A stretch of 64,000 nt of DNA from Amoeboaphelidium protococcarum (Eukaryota > Aphelidiomycota > Aphelidea). Shown here in pieces: positions 25,279-37,911 of this stretch (the first letter of the stretch is position 1; each line of letters opens with the position of its first letter). Below the pieces are notes generated by a model. It worked only from the letters and a program-made list of their open reading frames with translations. It searched no databases and was not told where the DNA came from. Both the position numbers and the translations under genes were made by a program. The stretch covers positions 126,687 through 190,686 of the forward strand of contig JALECJ010000257.1 of the NCBI GenBank assembly GCA_023515745.1, read 5' to 3'.

Positions 25279-25423
25279 TCGCGTCAAGATGCTGACTGTT
25301 GTTGTAATTATTATTTCTACGGTAATAAAGTAAAAAGGAAGTTACTAATCCATATTTTTCATCTTTTGTTAACATCATTTCATTCTCATCATCTTAAGTA
25401 CATCATTCATCATCATTTATCAA

Positions 25424-28400
25424 TCAATTATCGACATTGACAAGGCGGTTCACATCATGCTCATCAAGCCTCTTTCTGCTCTCACGCTCTTTGAATCTCA
25501 ATTTAAACATCTCCGCAGTGTATTTATCAAAGGATCGTAATCTCAACAATTTCAATAGGCCATCACTATCAAGCTATTGTTATTATTACTACTGTGCAGA
25601 TAGTTAGGATGTACCAGGCAGAGATTATTGGTTGAAAACTTCATCAAATTTCTTCACAATCTACCCATAATCTTTCCAGTAGAATTCACAACACATAACC
25701 AGCTCCTTATACATCTTGGACTCCAGTACATTCATCGGAACACCGAGTTCAGACCCATCTGCGTGAAAGAACATCTTCAGAATATCTAAACACTTGGTCA
25801 ACATTTCCACTTACTTTTAAGTTAAAGGCTTGGCGCGATTCAGAGGACTTATAAGCACAGCTTCTCCATAGAGCGATGGTAGCATAAGGGATTCAAATAT
25901 ATACAATAACTCTTTCCATGTCTTTCGCAGTAAATCTTTAGAGAGGCGGGGATACAGGTTCTGACTTAACACAGATAACGTCTCGTTTAGGTAGTCAGTC
26001 AGTGGTGTCATTGCAGAGTCCACCTCTTGCACAGATACCAGGTCTTTATCAGAAAATGAGGCCAGAGCTTTATCGGCCGCATTGTGTGAAGATGGGGAAG
26101 AGGAGGAGCTTCCAACACCACCTGAAAACAAGCTTTTAAATCCACCTACAATTTCTCCAGCACCTTGCACACCTCTCTTCTCGCAATCTTTGAGTATCTT
26201 AACAAGTTCCTTCTTCACCACTACGCCCATACTTTCGCTAAAGAGTCCAAGGAGATCATAAGAGAAACGCTTAAGCTCACGAAATGACTTTCTAAAATAG
26301 AAATCAATGTCAGCCAGACCGGATTAAGATGAAATCGACTGCGATTTGTCCAATTACATTCGCAATAACACTTTACCTTGAGGACTAATGTTGATCCAAA
26401 CATCGTGCACAAATCCGTCAGCTAAAGAATCTTTCAGAGCATCCACTTTCAATACATGATACCCGCATACATCATCTCTTCCAAACGTATCATGATCAAA
26501 CACGGTGACTGTAAACTCAGTAGCATAGCGTAGGATGGTAGAGAATTCCTCATTCCATCTAGCATTCAAAGTGGCAAATTAAATCTTGGTCTTTGCAATA
26601 ACTCTGTCCACATAATCACCACCACTAGTCTTTTACCATGGATTTACACCACCAACTGACCCATTTAAAGATGACGCGCGCTATTAATCACTAATATTAC
26701 GCTCCTTCACTGTAATTACACAGTACGGGTCACTCTGCCCATTGGCATCACAAGGCATCAAGTTCTCAGCACCGACCACCTTAATCACAATCTGCCCGCT
26801 CAGTCCACCTGCTAAAGAAGCTTCCTTAATAGAGTCGCGTTATCTATCACTCTGCTTCACTTTCGAATGAGCTTTCATCCAGTCACTAACGGCGTCAACT
26901 TTGAGCTGAGAATATGTCTCGTTCAACTGAACACGAGCAGCTTCAATATTGTTCACCTTCACACAGAGTTGCTGGGTGGCTTTTGTTCCCGCCAGCCATT
27001 CAACTTGGTTATTCAAAGACTTTACACTAGCATTCGCCAACTTCTTAGACGGGCTAAGCAATCCAGACAATGCAACATCTAAATTATCATTGCCTTTACC
27101 TCCAGCAGCTTTCACGTACTGCAAACGCTCTTACATGACTTGACCCGATAGAATTTCACCATACTTTGCAACACCACGATTTAAGACGCGGGCATACCTT
27201 GTCAAGAATAGATTCCAATGCATTGTTCTCATGGTAATTTCACCATCATCATCACTTGAATCGCCGTTTACATTATCACTAATGGAACCTCCAGCCTAAA
27301 TCCAGTCGAGTTTATTCAAGCACTCAATCATCTGGTTCAAGCAGAAGAATAGATCAATCACAGACGTCGAGTGTAATAGACCACTGTCACCGCTCAAACT
27401 CTCAAATCTATCTGCGGCAACTGAGCTCTCAACCCATTGCAGCAATTTACCTTCCGAATGAATAAGCCAAGAATGTATACCAGGCGCCAGCCAGCGGTGT
27501 AGATTAAAAGTATCGGCGAGGTCACGATCAGACTGATCTTGAGAGTTTCGTAAATTTATCAGCACTTTCTCTTGTAAATCTTTAACGGCATAGAATAATT
27601 CAAAGATATTAGTGCCATGCTCCAACAGATCTGCCTACTTCTTACTCTACTTGACAGCCGGCTGCATCTGAGCAGTGAAATTTTCCATTTCTAGAGTGTA
27701 ATACTTTAGATAGATCCCAGATGTGAGGCAGACAATATTGATATCTGCAGCAAAAGGCTCTTCAAAGTACAATTTATCGCTATCAATTTCCTCAATGATC
27801 ATAGCCGCCAACTTTACCAACCTACCAACAGGATCCTCCTTCACAGGATTAGACATTTCGCTAATTCTCATGAATCTCTCCAAAGTGCCAGACTTGAGCA
27901 ACGTATTCAAAGTATCATACAACGTGACCGTGCCTGAGAACTCCTGACTTGATTTCACACCTTCGTTGACACCCAATCCGCTATCAGATACACCAGTGCC
28001 TTTAAATGAACTTTCGTACAAACTATTCATCAGGAGCAATGTATTGACTAAAGCTCCAGTAGGAGTATTCATTGGAAAGCAATCCTTATAATGCTAGATT
28101 TATTCGGAGCAATACTGCAACAGATCATTTCTCATAATACTATACTACTGTCTGTATAAATTGAAGGACAAATAACCGCCAACGCCAGATACTACAGGCG
28201 GATTAAAAATTACATTACCTGCAGCGTCTGCACTCTCATTAGCGGGAGCCATTACCTTGACGCTGGACCAACAGTCATATCCATCTTGAAGAATCTTTTC
28301 AAATTTAGGCTACTACTGCACCAAAACACCAATAGCAGCAAACTAATTAATCTAAGCAAAATCGCCCTGATTAGAAGTCGCAAACTTGACCAAGGTTTAA

Positions 28401-30703
28401 GTCAGTGCTAACTCACACCAAGCCGGCTATAGACGATACTTGACGGCAATCTCCTGTAGGATAGCTTTACTAACGCGTGATAAACACTCGCCGCTATTCA
28501 CCAATGAGTTATTATTATTGCAATCATTTCCAATCAGCTTCACAAGTAAATGTAGATAAACATTATGCGCATCCTCTCTAGACAGTTGTGGTATAATGGA
28601 CCCAGAAATATCCAGACTAGACTTTGACAATCCTCTAATGCGAGACTCGGCTGGTTGGACATCTTGGTTCTAATGAGCCGCCTAATTACTATCCGACACT
28701 AATTCAATCAAAAGATGAATTTCACCACTGACATGGCTCCTTGAACTTCTCTTCTAAAGCGGATACCACCTTTTGAAAAATCTTCCTTGGCATTTTTAAA
28801 GCTCAGACAACAGCTGAGGAACTTCAAACACAACTTGACCAAGAAAATCATCAGCCTCATCTTTCCAGAATTTAGCACTAAGAACACTTGGCCCTTCTTC
28901 ATCCTTATCCCAGACGGTGACTTTTAGTGGCTTCTTGGTCTAAGCTTTCACTTCCATCTAAACTTCTTAGTCCCACAAAGGGAACAGTGAGCCTTACACT
29001 ACAGATGTCTCATAGCGCTCCTTACCCCACTCCACAGCCACGTACGGATCAGAAGATTGGACATCTTCATTTTTGGCGGCCAGATTCTTGGCTTCAATAA
29101 CTCTGATTCTTATTTGTTACATACCTTGAGACTAAGTCTTGTCCTCCTATGGGGCGATAGCTTCAGATTACACTGGGACTTCTGCCTATCCCTAGTCTGG
29201 ATGAATGTACAGCTTATCCAGGCGAGATATAAATCTTCCTAGATCCTTCTTCTCCAACTTTCGCCAATAATAAAACACTGGCTCATTATCACAAAGATTC
29301 TCAACTTCAAACTGGTAGAATTTACTAACAGACATATCACGACTGTCTAGACTGCGCAACTTCTAATTAAAATCGTCAACCATCAACTCAGCCTCCTCAG
29401 ATGTGGTGATGGCATGCAGATACTTTTCATGCTAATTTCGCTTGATTATAAATACATCTTTAAGCAGTTCAGCCATGACCACACTGGATTATGTCAATAG
29501 TTGAGTATCAAATGACTCAACTTCGTCTACTTCCGCAATAGCACCGTTCTCAGTGTTATCCTTCTTACCAGATGATCCGGATGAGGACTCGTTAGTTTTG
29601 CTCTTGGTACGTTTGTGATTAGCTTTACCGCCAGACTACGCAGTGGACGGCATTCGACTATGGCGTCTATTCTTGCGAGAGGACTGAGACAACTCTTACA
29701 CTTGTAAATCTTCAATGCAAGCCTTTACCAAATCTACAAACAATTAAACACGAGCAAAAGCAGCTTCACTCTTATTAGCAAATGGCGTCAGTATGCGACT
29801 CTCATCAGCAGGCGCCTCGGCTATCAACTGCTCAATTTCTTTTCGAACACGCAAATCAAAAATGTTGATCAGGTCAGCGTATGTGGTACCAGCACTGACA
29901 ATCTAGCTCTGATTCTTTTTAATTACCTACTCATAAAATTGCAAGAGCGCATGAAAGTAGATACGATCAACAAAGGAAGAAGAATCTTCTTACCCAGAGG
30001 AAGCGTTCTCTTTCAACCACGACTTGGCTGCTTCCTTCAATTGCTTTACAAACACAGAGGTCAACTTGGAATCTGCAGAGTATTAACGGCTTTTCTAATC
30101 ACCACTAGAGCCGGACGATCCAAAGCTAAACTTTTTAGCGATACTGGCAACCAAAGACTGATACGCACCACCAGATTCTGATGATTGTTGGTTAGCTGAT
30201 GCCGATCCATCGAGGCTATCCATGGAAGCTGAAACATCCTTATGATCAAGCAGCGGAAACAGAACGCATCCTAGAGCCACCATATAAGCCTACTCATCCT
30301 TACGTATCTACTCAATCTCCTCCGCAGTCATAGACTTTACCTAAGACGGTAATTGAGGCTATTACTACTAGGACATTTACCGAGAATGGCGAATCTTTAA
30401 AACTTGTTAAGCCACTATTTTAGACAACTTGTCACTAGCAGAGTCATCATCATCAAGTTCAAAATGTTTCGGCAAAGTCAACTGTGCATACTGTCTACCA
30501 GCAACGCCTCCAGCACCACCACCACTGCGAGACAATGTAGTCATCTAGACATCCTTCAGGAACGACTGCTTATACTAACCTCTCTCCACAAAGTGTCTCA
30601 GCATCTCCCATCTCTACTTTGCACTAATCTTGCTCTTTCTCTTATTATTATTACTGCTATTGCTACTCTATAGCCTTACACCAATATTCAACTTTTTAGG
30701 CAT
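25424..30703 (-). CDS. Munc13/UNC13-like exocytosis priming protein (C2-MUN-C2)
   Basis: The longest gene here is a single 5280-nt frame for 1759 aa. The N-terminal 500 residues are basic and helical with low-complexity Ser/Gln stretches. A C2 domain (about 526-665) starts QIRIRVIEAKNLAAKNED and has DPYVAVEWG, WDKDEE and FLGQVVFEV. A long helical MUN-like region with Munc13-homology segments follows. A second C2 lies at about 1300-1430 (IVIKVVGAENLMPC, QSDPYCVITV, VFDHDTFGRDD). The C-terminal helical part resembles MHD2 (MTPLTDYLNETLSVL). Two C2 domains around a MUN module match BAIAP3/UNC13D-type proteins and fungal Ync13. These promote SNARE assembly at the plasma membrane and organise cell-wall or secretory traffic. 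The Asp positions in C2B suggest calcium or phospholipid binding. Confidence 0.88.
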
Positions 30704-31640
30704 ATTTATGACAGTATACTCGCTGGATGGGTGAATATATGTGATATTAGAATGGAATAGATTGATTACTTGATGTTTACTGCTACAGTTGGCGTTGTTG
30801 TTTCAAGTCTGTGGAAAAGAAAATGAGAGAAAGATCAGATCAGAGTCTGTTAACAAGCGGCTGATCGATTGCTCTCTTTTCCTCTTTGAAAGTTTCTCTT
30901 ATTGGGAAAAAGAAGGTATCTCTGTCGATTCGCGTATCGATATATTCCTCAGGCGGACTTGAGCCGAATAGTTTCTTGCTTTTTGAATAGGGGGAAAAGC
31001 ACCCGTTCTTTCGAGCGTTCTTATCGGTTGATGATGATTGCGGTAATTTTTTTGCTCTGGATTGCTTTTTGAGCTTTTAGCTGTATTGAACTTAAATGCA
31101 GTTTATTCAGACTGTGTCTACACTCGGTGGCCAATTATTTAATCTGATTTGTCGATTTCTGGGCACAATTAGATCTTACTAGATGCAAAGTTTTTCGTAA
31201 AAACACTATAATTGATGGTATGGCGGAGAAAAGTCATTGACTAAGCTTAGTATGAAGGTATAATGTCGCACATGGTTCTTACCTGGACGCTTCAACTATC
31301 TGACTTTGACTGGAGTTGCACTTGGATACCATTTTCTCATGCCACCATCTCTGGATGTCATTATTAAAGATCAAGTGACAGATCAATTTCACACACTATT
31401 CAGGTGGAAATTGGTGAAGCCGCTGATGTTCGAGCATTGATGGTGCGTTAGATTTTGCTTAATAGTGACAGTCAGTTGGTGATCTCTGGTGGATGCTTAG
31501 TTTCTGGCTGAACAAACTTGAAATCGACAAATATATATAGGAAGAAACGAAAGTTTTTAATTCACGTGGTCTTGGCTTATTTGGCCCGTGTTAAACAGTA
31601 TTAAGGAATATTTAAAGTCTGAAAAAGAGGGCGCAAGCTA
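30704..31640. promoter_or_regulatory. Upstream region of the Munc13-like gene, grading into repeat debris
   Basis: The part next to the gene (about 30790-31030) is purine-rich on the plus strand, which means pyrimidine-rich on the coding strand, as seen before other genes. Beyond 31100 the sequence has short frames interrupted by TGA and may already belong to the degraded element described next. No intact gene is seen. Confidence 0.45.
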
Positions 31641-33895
31641 CACAAGCGCGAGCTTGCAGTGATTAATATCATCAAGACGAATTGTGATAAGGAACGTGCT
31701 ACTGCCATTTGATGGATGGATAGTCTGTTTGAAGTGATGGACTACTTCAAAAGAATCTACGCGTCAGCATCTTCTGACAGTGTTGGTAATTATCTTCAGC
31801 AGTATAGTACAGTACGTGGACAGCTAATCCAAGCAAGTCATTGCTGACAACGTAAACGAGTTCTCTTATATTGTCAAATCTGACGCTGAGCTGAAGTCTA
31901 GTGTTCTTACTGGACTTGTGACTTTTGAAGATCCTCGTTGGTAGTAAAGTAGAACCTTCTGGCTAAATGATAGTACTCTGTCGTGTCATGAAGTTCTGGC
32001 TAAGATGGAAGCCATTGAGTAGAGATTGTTGACAGAATCCAAACTGGTGTAGAGCAGTAATGAGGTCTTGCGATCCTCTTCTCTTCAAGTATTACGTGTG
32101 AATCATGAATATAACAATAGAATCTAATAGCAGAGCGAAGAGAGCAATCTACAGTAGATTACGGAAGAAAGTAGCGAAGAACTTTTATATCATAGACAAT
32201 AAGCGATCAAGTAAATATTATTTCTAATGATATGCCTCCTGCGTCTGCCTCTGTATCTTCTTTTGAGCAGTCATCATCATTGCGTAGATCGACCCGTAAA
32301 AGAGCCAAGATGGCCGTTGTTTTAAATGATTCTTCCAACAGAAAGTCTAAGATTGCTTAACTGGTTGCTGATGGGTGAGTACTGGCCATTTGATAATACT
32401 GGGTAAATAAATAGGGAAATAGAAAGTGATAGAAAGAGTCGGAGATCCCTACCTCCGCATTGATCCGAAAACTGGATAGGAGTGGTCGACTGATTGACCG
32501 AGATCAACGATTTACAAATAGAGCAAGCTCGCAAGTTAAAAGAGAATGCTTTATAGGTGCAAGAGGTAATTGCTGCAGAGAATGCAATAGAAAGGGCTAT
32601 TGAAACCAAGAAATGGAAAATTACTGACCATGAGCATGAGCATTAGAGAGCTTGATCTGGACGCTTTGGTTACTGCCAATGAAGAATTGATGTCGGAAAT
32701 CTAACCATGACTTAAGAAAGTGGGCAGCTATAGGAATGCTGTGGCTGACTTTAGACCCGTTAAACGAGTGTTTGAGAGCTGACGGAGGATGAGCTCGGAC
32801 GTAAATTCGCTAACGATGGACTTGGAATATTGTAAGCTTCGGATTTTTGTTGCTGAATGTCTAGACCATTTGTCCCTTAGACTATTGGAATATGCTCCGG
32901 ATCCGTATGGTATTATTTCGTTTCATTAAGTCATTAAAAATGATACATAGCGGAAGTAAGTTAACAGTAAGATAATAATTGTGTTATACAGTATCCAGCT
33001 AGTCCTTGTTTACGAAAACTATTTATGCTGCCGCATTCTTTCCATAATCATTCTCAAAGGGTAAAAGTTGGTATAAGGGGATTTTCGGGTGCAACAAGCC
33101 TGGTCATTCTGGCAAATATTGTCTAGCGTGCTGTATTGTATGTTTAAGTGCTTTAAGCATTCTGTTTGTCATTATTTTGACTCATATCGTGATATAATAC
33201 GTGGAAGTATTCGTTCTGGATGTAAAACATTCGCAATCACTAGAATACTAGCTTTTGTGGTGATAATTAAGTTGAACAATCAGCTAACCTTATTAGTTTA
33301 TCGAATGAGCCAATTGTATTCTCTGTAACTGATTCAGCTGAGGGACTGTTGGCAACTGCTTGATTCTAGATAGTGGTTGTTCGATTCATATGGTAAAAGA
33401 TCGTAGTCTGTTGTCTGACATCTAGCGTGAAGATCTGTGCTTACGTGTCGCTGAGTGTCGTCTTTTGCAAGCTGTTGGACGTGGTAACTTGGACGGTTGT
33501 GTTGGTGGACAAGCCTTGAAGTTCGCGTATGTTCTGTGCTTTCCAAGCTTTAATGTCAATCTTCTGTCAATTCAGTAGATTACTGCAAAAGAGTTTTACG
33601 TTATGTTCACTGATTAAGATTGTCAAATTGAGAAGAATGGACTTTAAATTGTTGCTCTTGATGAGGGAAATGTTTATGTATTGAGATTTGATCAAAATTT
33701 ATTGTCGCGTCCAAGGTTAGTCTGTTGCTCGTAATACGTATAGAGACATCTAGGTAATAAGCAGCCCTCAGAATTTAAGTCGTGCTTAGATCTATCCGAC
33801 GCGTTAGGAGCATGGAGGCGAATGAAGCAGCAGACTATTAAAAGTAATTAAGTAAGAGCGAGGTAGATGACTTGGACGTGTGTTTAGAAAAGAGA
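31640..33895 (+). mobile_element. Degraded Ty1/copia-type retrotransposon (gag, nucleocapsid and protease remnants)
   Basis: Gag-like helical text occurs around 31700-32170 (YFKRIYASASSDS, LKSSVLTGLVTFEDPRW, EVLAKMEAIEQRL), broken by TGA and frame changes. A partial zinc knuckle, CNKPGHSGKYC (33090-33122), follows. In the same frame comes a copia aspartic protease, ILDSGCSIHMVKDRSLLSD (about 33363-33420), with the downstream VNLLSIQQ and YVLRF blocks that normally precede integrase. The order CA-NC-PR is that of Ty1/copia. At least two in-frame TGA codons separate knuckle and protease. No integrase, reverse transcriptase or LTR was recognised, so the element is a dead 5' part. The block 32200-33060 also contains helical coding-like text that I could not assign. 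Confidence 0.75.
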
Positions 33896-34191
33896 GTCAA
33901 GTTGAATGTAAATGTTTGTGACTTAGTCGGCGTGGAAGCAGTGACCAGCAGCCACATCTTGCTTTGCTCTGGTGTTGTCGTCTTGGTCACGTTGGAAGGT
34001 GTAAGGTTGCTATTATGTGTGGTTTGCATCATTAGCAGCTTGGTTAGAATTTGTCTGCGCAATACTCTGCAAGTAGCTGCTCACGATCTAAGAGCAATCT
34101 ACGAAGTGATTGGGCAATTGGCCATGTCTAACAATCACACTGCTGTATTCCTCTAATGTAAACCAAGACTGGAGTTCCTAGTGACCGAGGA

Positions 34192-34464
34192 TTGCTGCAG
34201 TTTCAGCGGAGCAATATGTTGGCGGCCATCCACCATCAGGAGATGTATCTTGTTAGACGTATAGTTCACATTTACAGGAGAACGAAGGATACAATAATCT
34301 TTGATGGTGCCAATTATCATGAATGGCTGTATTGTTTAAAACTCAATCTACGCGTTCAAGGCCTAGATTCCGTGTTTATGCCCGCTGCAGGCAAGTGTTT
34401 GGAGCAGTATATAAATCAAAATGCGTTGCTCGCGGCATATCTGTAATAGTGGAGGGTCAATTGA
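34192..34464 (+). mobile_element. Second Ty1/copia gag N-terminal fragment
   Basis: A frame ending at TGA 34462-34464 contains DTIIFDGANYHEWLYCLKLN, the F-D-G-x-N-Y-x-x-W pattern that opens copia-type Gag proteins (UBN2/DUF4219 type). It continues with LRVQGLDSVF. It has no partner protease or polymerase downstream and is out of frame with the hAT fragment that overlaps its end. This is probably an independent insertion fragment. Confidence 0.65.
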
Positions 34465-34681
34465 AGAACATTATCGAGATGTGGCCTAAATCGCAAGAGA
34501 TTTTCTGACCGTTGCAAGCTCAGGTGTGGCATCTGATGAGCTATTTAGCTAAGCAGGTTTAAGAGGCACTGAAAAAATACAATTTGGAGCTGAAACACTT
34601 GAAGCCATGGCATGTCTCACCAACTGGATATCTGGATCTAAAGGATATTGCGCTAATCTGCTAGTATTTTTTTTAAGTTGA
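34445..34681 (+). mobile_element. hAT transposase C-terminal dimerisation fragment
   Basis: In the frame ending at TGA 34679-34681, the text ARDFLTVASSGVASDELFSQ, AGLRGTEKIQF and LEAMACLTNW matches the hAT C-terminal dimerisation motif (usually A-x-D-x-L-x-I...S-x-x-x-S-E-x-x-F-S-x-x-G ... L ... L ... L). The frame is TGA-free back to about 33840, but the upstream part shows no hAT catalytic residues, so only the terminal domain is supported. It appears to be a remnant. Confidence 0.68.
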
Positions 34682-35067
34682 ATTGACAACAAGGTAGATA
34701 CTACAAGGATAAATGGAACGATATGGAAGTGTATATGGATTGTGCCAATATTATGCAAAGGTTGGTAAGGGAAAGTCAGATTATGAAGTTGGTAAGAAAA
34801 GAAGACTGTATTAAACATGACAAATGACGCAATCATAGCTATTAAGTTTTTGACTCGCAGGAGCTGGGCTTGTCAAGAATCTTATCAATGTTGTTAATAA
34901 GCACCACTTCCATAAGTAGAAAAAAGTCAAGATGAGTTGAGCTTCTTCTTAATTTCGTGAAACTTATCAATAATTTAACGAGTAGTAAAAGTCTTTAATT
35001 TTGCACAATCCATTAAACTTGATTTTCAATGCAACGAGTCTAATGATAATCATAATTGGTCATCTAT
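34682..35067. other. Intergenic region between repeat debris and P450 reductase
   Basis: About 385 bases with no family resemblance in any frame. It probably holds the 3' flank of the reductase gene and more decayed repeat sequence. Confidence 0.45.
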
Positions 35068-37485
35068 TCAACTCCAAACGTCTTCCTGATAACGGCCTTT
35101 GTCGCGCAGAGATTTAATAAATTGAGACGCGTCATACTCACTCATTAAGCCTACAGAACGGCAAATCTGTTCCAGCGTCTAATGTACATCACGCGCCATA
35201 TTGCTGGCATCACCACAAACGTAAAAGTAGGCACCCTTACTCTTCAACAAGTCAAATACCATCTCGGCATGATCCAGGAGACGATGCTGAACGTAAACTT
35301 TCTCTGCACCTTCACGAGAGAATGCACAAATAAGATCTGTAAGTCCAAAACCGCTTTATGACTATGTAGTTACATCAGTAGACGTGGTAGACTGATTATG
35401 CATATAACTACTAAGCAGCTCATTCTAATAAAGGAAATCTTCATTTCTGTTGCGACATCCAAAAAACAGTACTGAACGACCTATAAACTTATCAACTCCC
35501 ATAGCACTATCTCCATCCTATTATTCAGAAGATTACTGAACCTAAAAGTCCAACTTTCCGACGTTATCCAAAGTTATCTGGCATTAAGCACGATTAAGTA
35601 CTGTCTTTGGCTTCTTTGACAAGTAGTCCGCAATCTTCTACCTGGCAATATCTTCACGTTCCTGAATAAAGCCTCGAAAAGGTGCAAGTCCAGTACCAGG
35701 TCCAATCATAATGATAGGAGTAAGAGAGTTCTTAGGCAGTCTAAATTTGCTAGTCCTAATAAAAAGAGGAACTAGGCACTCTGGGCCGGATAATTCGTGA
35801 TCCTTCATATTCTCAATATCGTCCACTTTCTAGCACATTTCTTGCAAGTACCCAGTGCAAACACCACTGACATTACGTCCACTTTTAGTATTGTATTACA
35901 CAACAGAGGCCGTAACATGAATAGACTTTTCATCCTGAGAATTCTTGATGTACTTCGGACTACAAGATATGCTGTAATATCTTGGTTGTAATCTAGGCAG
36001 CATCTCAAGCAGATCTCCAATAGTGAATTGATTAGAAAGCTCCAAGCCAGATTATGAAGCCTCCTGCTTCAATTTGATTAGATCAGCTTCAGAATATAGA
36101 CTATAATCTGGCTAGAGCGGGATCCTGACCGATGGGTGATCTTCAAGTACCTGCCTCAAATTTCTTCCATCTTCAATAATGTATTAGTGATACAGAGCAT
36201 TATCCGTAGCAAGACTGTGCAATGACTCTTTATCCTTCTCAACTTATGCAACTTTGCCCAAAATCTTTAGTAGATTAGTAGGCGGATGGACATTGATATC
36301 AACGTAATAAGTCAGTGCAGCACGAAGAGTACACGGACAGGGAAAAGGAGACTTTTTAGCAGCCTAAGCGTCATAAGCTTTCATAGAGAATACAATAGAA
36401 TCCAATTATGCGGATGTTAATTCAAGGCTCTTAGCCAGCAATTCAACCTCAAGCTTATTGTTACGTGGATATATGGCAACATGGTCACCAGTAGTATAGC
36501 GCATATTAGCATTACTAATATCCAATTCTACATGCAAGACACTTCTTATCTCTTAGTTATCACCTTAAATTAACTCTCTCCAACGTAGTACTGGAGCATA
36601 ATACGGATTCTTGGCATCATAAAGCACTCTCTTCTACTGTCCCGACCAAGCGCAGACTGTACCATGCTCGCCTGTATAAATAGGTTTCTTCAACTCCACT
36701 TGGCTGGTAATAGTCTAGAATTAATACGATCTTAACACACAATAATCACCTTCAACTTGTCCATACCTGAAATCGGGAAACTGCTTTATAAAGTGTTCAG
36801 TGCCCAGAAACTGCAGAGCCTCAGTGGACCATTTCACAAAACTCTGCTCCACCTAATCATTATAATAATCATCACTCTCGCCTCTCGTAATAAGCGATGT
36901 ACATCCCAAGCTAGTGAGCTTCTTATCCAGAGTCCTGGCGACGTGATTAAAGTGTTCATATGAGCTATTACCCAAACCAAATACCAAGTACGGGAAGCTG
37001 ATATCTCCACCCACACACTCATCCATAATATACTCATAAAAGTCGCGAGAATTATCAGTAGGCTCACCATCTCCATACGTGGCAATTATAATGCAAACGA
37101 CAACGTGCCGAGGCAGATCCTTCAAGAATTCATAATCATCATAATAACTCGCGTCAATAGACAGGCACTTGATTCCATGCATAATAGACTCTTTCATAAG
37201 CCGACTGGCAAATCCCTCCGCAGTACCAGTCTGACTACCCCAAATGATCAGCATACTTGGAATCTCTGATTGAAATTTCTCCAACACTGGATGATCACTA
37301 GACGGTGCTTACGTGGTGGTAGTACTACTACTACTACTTGATTGCTATTACTTGGATGATCTAACGTCATTACCTTCTTCATACCTCACATTCAACACTA
37401 GTCTTGTATACAGCTTAGGATTGAAATAGAATACAGCAATCGCCACAGAAAACGCCAACAGGAAATAATCTTGAATTTACAACAT
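35068..37485 (-). CDS. NADPH-cytochrome P450 reductase
   Basis: An 805-aa diflavin enzyme that passes electrons from NADPH to ER cytochromes P450. The N-terminal anchor is at residues 5-21 ([16 protein letters not shown]). A Ser/Gln-rich linker leads to the flavodoxin-like FMN domain (about 75-215: [39 protein letters not shown]). The FAD-binding and connecting domains follow. The NADPH module has [44 protein letters not shown] and the terminal DVWS, which is exactly the CPR ending. It is about 100 residues longer than typical CPRs; the extra length lies in the N-terminal linker and in loops of the NADPH domain (for example a Ser/Gln-rich insertion before the FFGCR motif). Its P450 partners are outside the window. 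Confidence 0.96.
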
Positions 37486-37911
37486 AGTTATTACACACAA
37501 TATAACTGAGATTACTGAGACTACCAAAATGCAAGATGAAGAAGAGATGCGACAACGGATGAATGGAATGAAAGCCTCCCGACAGAGAAGACGACGGACG
37601 TGAGCTTCCCGGAGAAGGGCGCGTATTTATCATTGAGGCGAAAGAAATTCGCAGTGAGCAATTCGTCGCGATTCGTTTGCCTTTTATGGAAGCGTCGTTT
37701 CGGGAAATTGTTGCCTTTTACTTCTTGCATTTAAAAGAGTGTTACCTTTTTATATCAGAATACCGTGAGTATACACTAGGCGAGCTGTATTTTATAGCTT
37801 TCCTTTATCTTGTATAGTTAATTGAGTAGAGTCTGTGAAGTAGAACTGATAAATATCAAAGTGATACTATACTTTTCATAAGAATAAGTGGACTGTACTT
37901 AACATTGAAAG
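37486..37911. promoter_or_regulatory. Divergent promoter region, CPR and F-box/WD40 genes
   Basis: A 426-base region shared by two divergent genes. The half near the reductase is purine-rich on the plus strand (about 37520-37640), meaning pyrimidine-rich for the reductase. No gene is seen. A short minus frame at 37521-37730 shows no family resemblance. Confidence 0.5.

Noticed and set aside
24664-25378. Several minus-strand frames with Thr/Ser-rich sequence
   Set aside because: Antisense of the Gly/Gln/Asn-rich tail of casein kinase 1.
34192-34681. Reading the gag-like and hAT-like text as one continuous host gene
   Set aside because: The two motifs are in different frames and belong to unrelated transposon classes; no single frame carries both.
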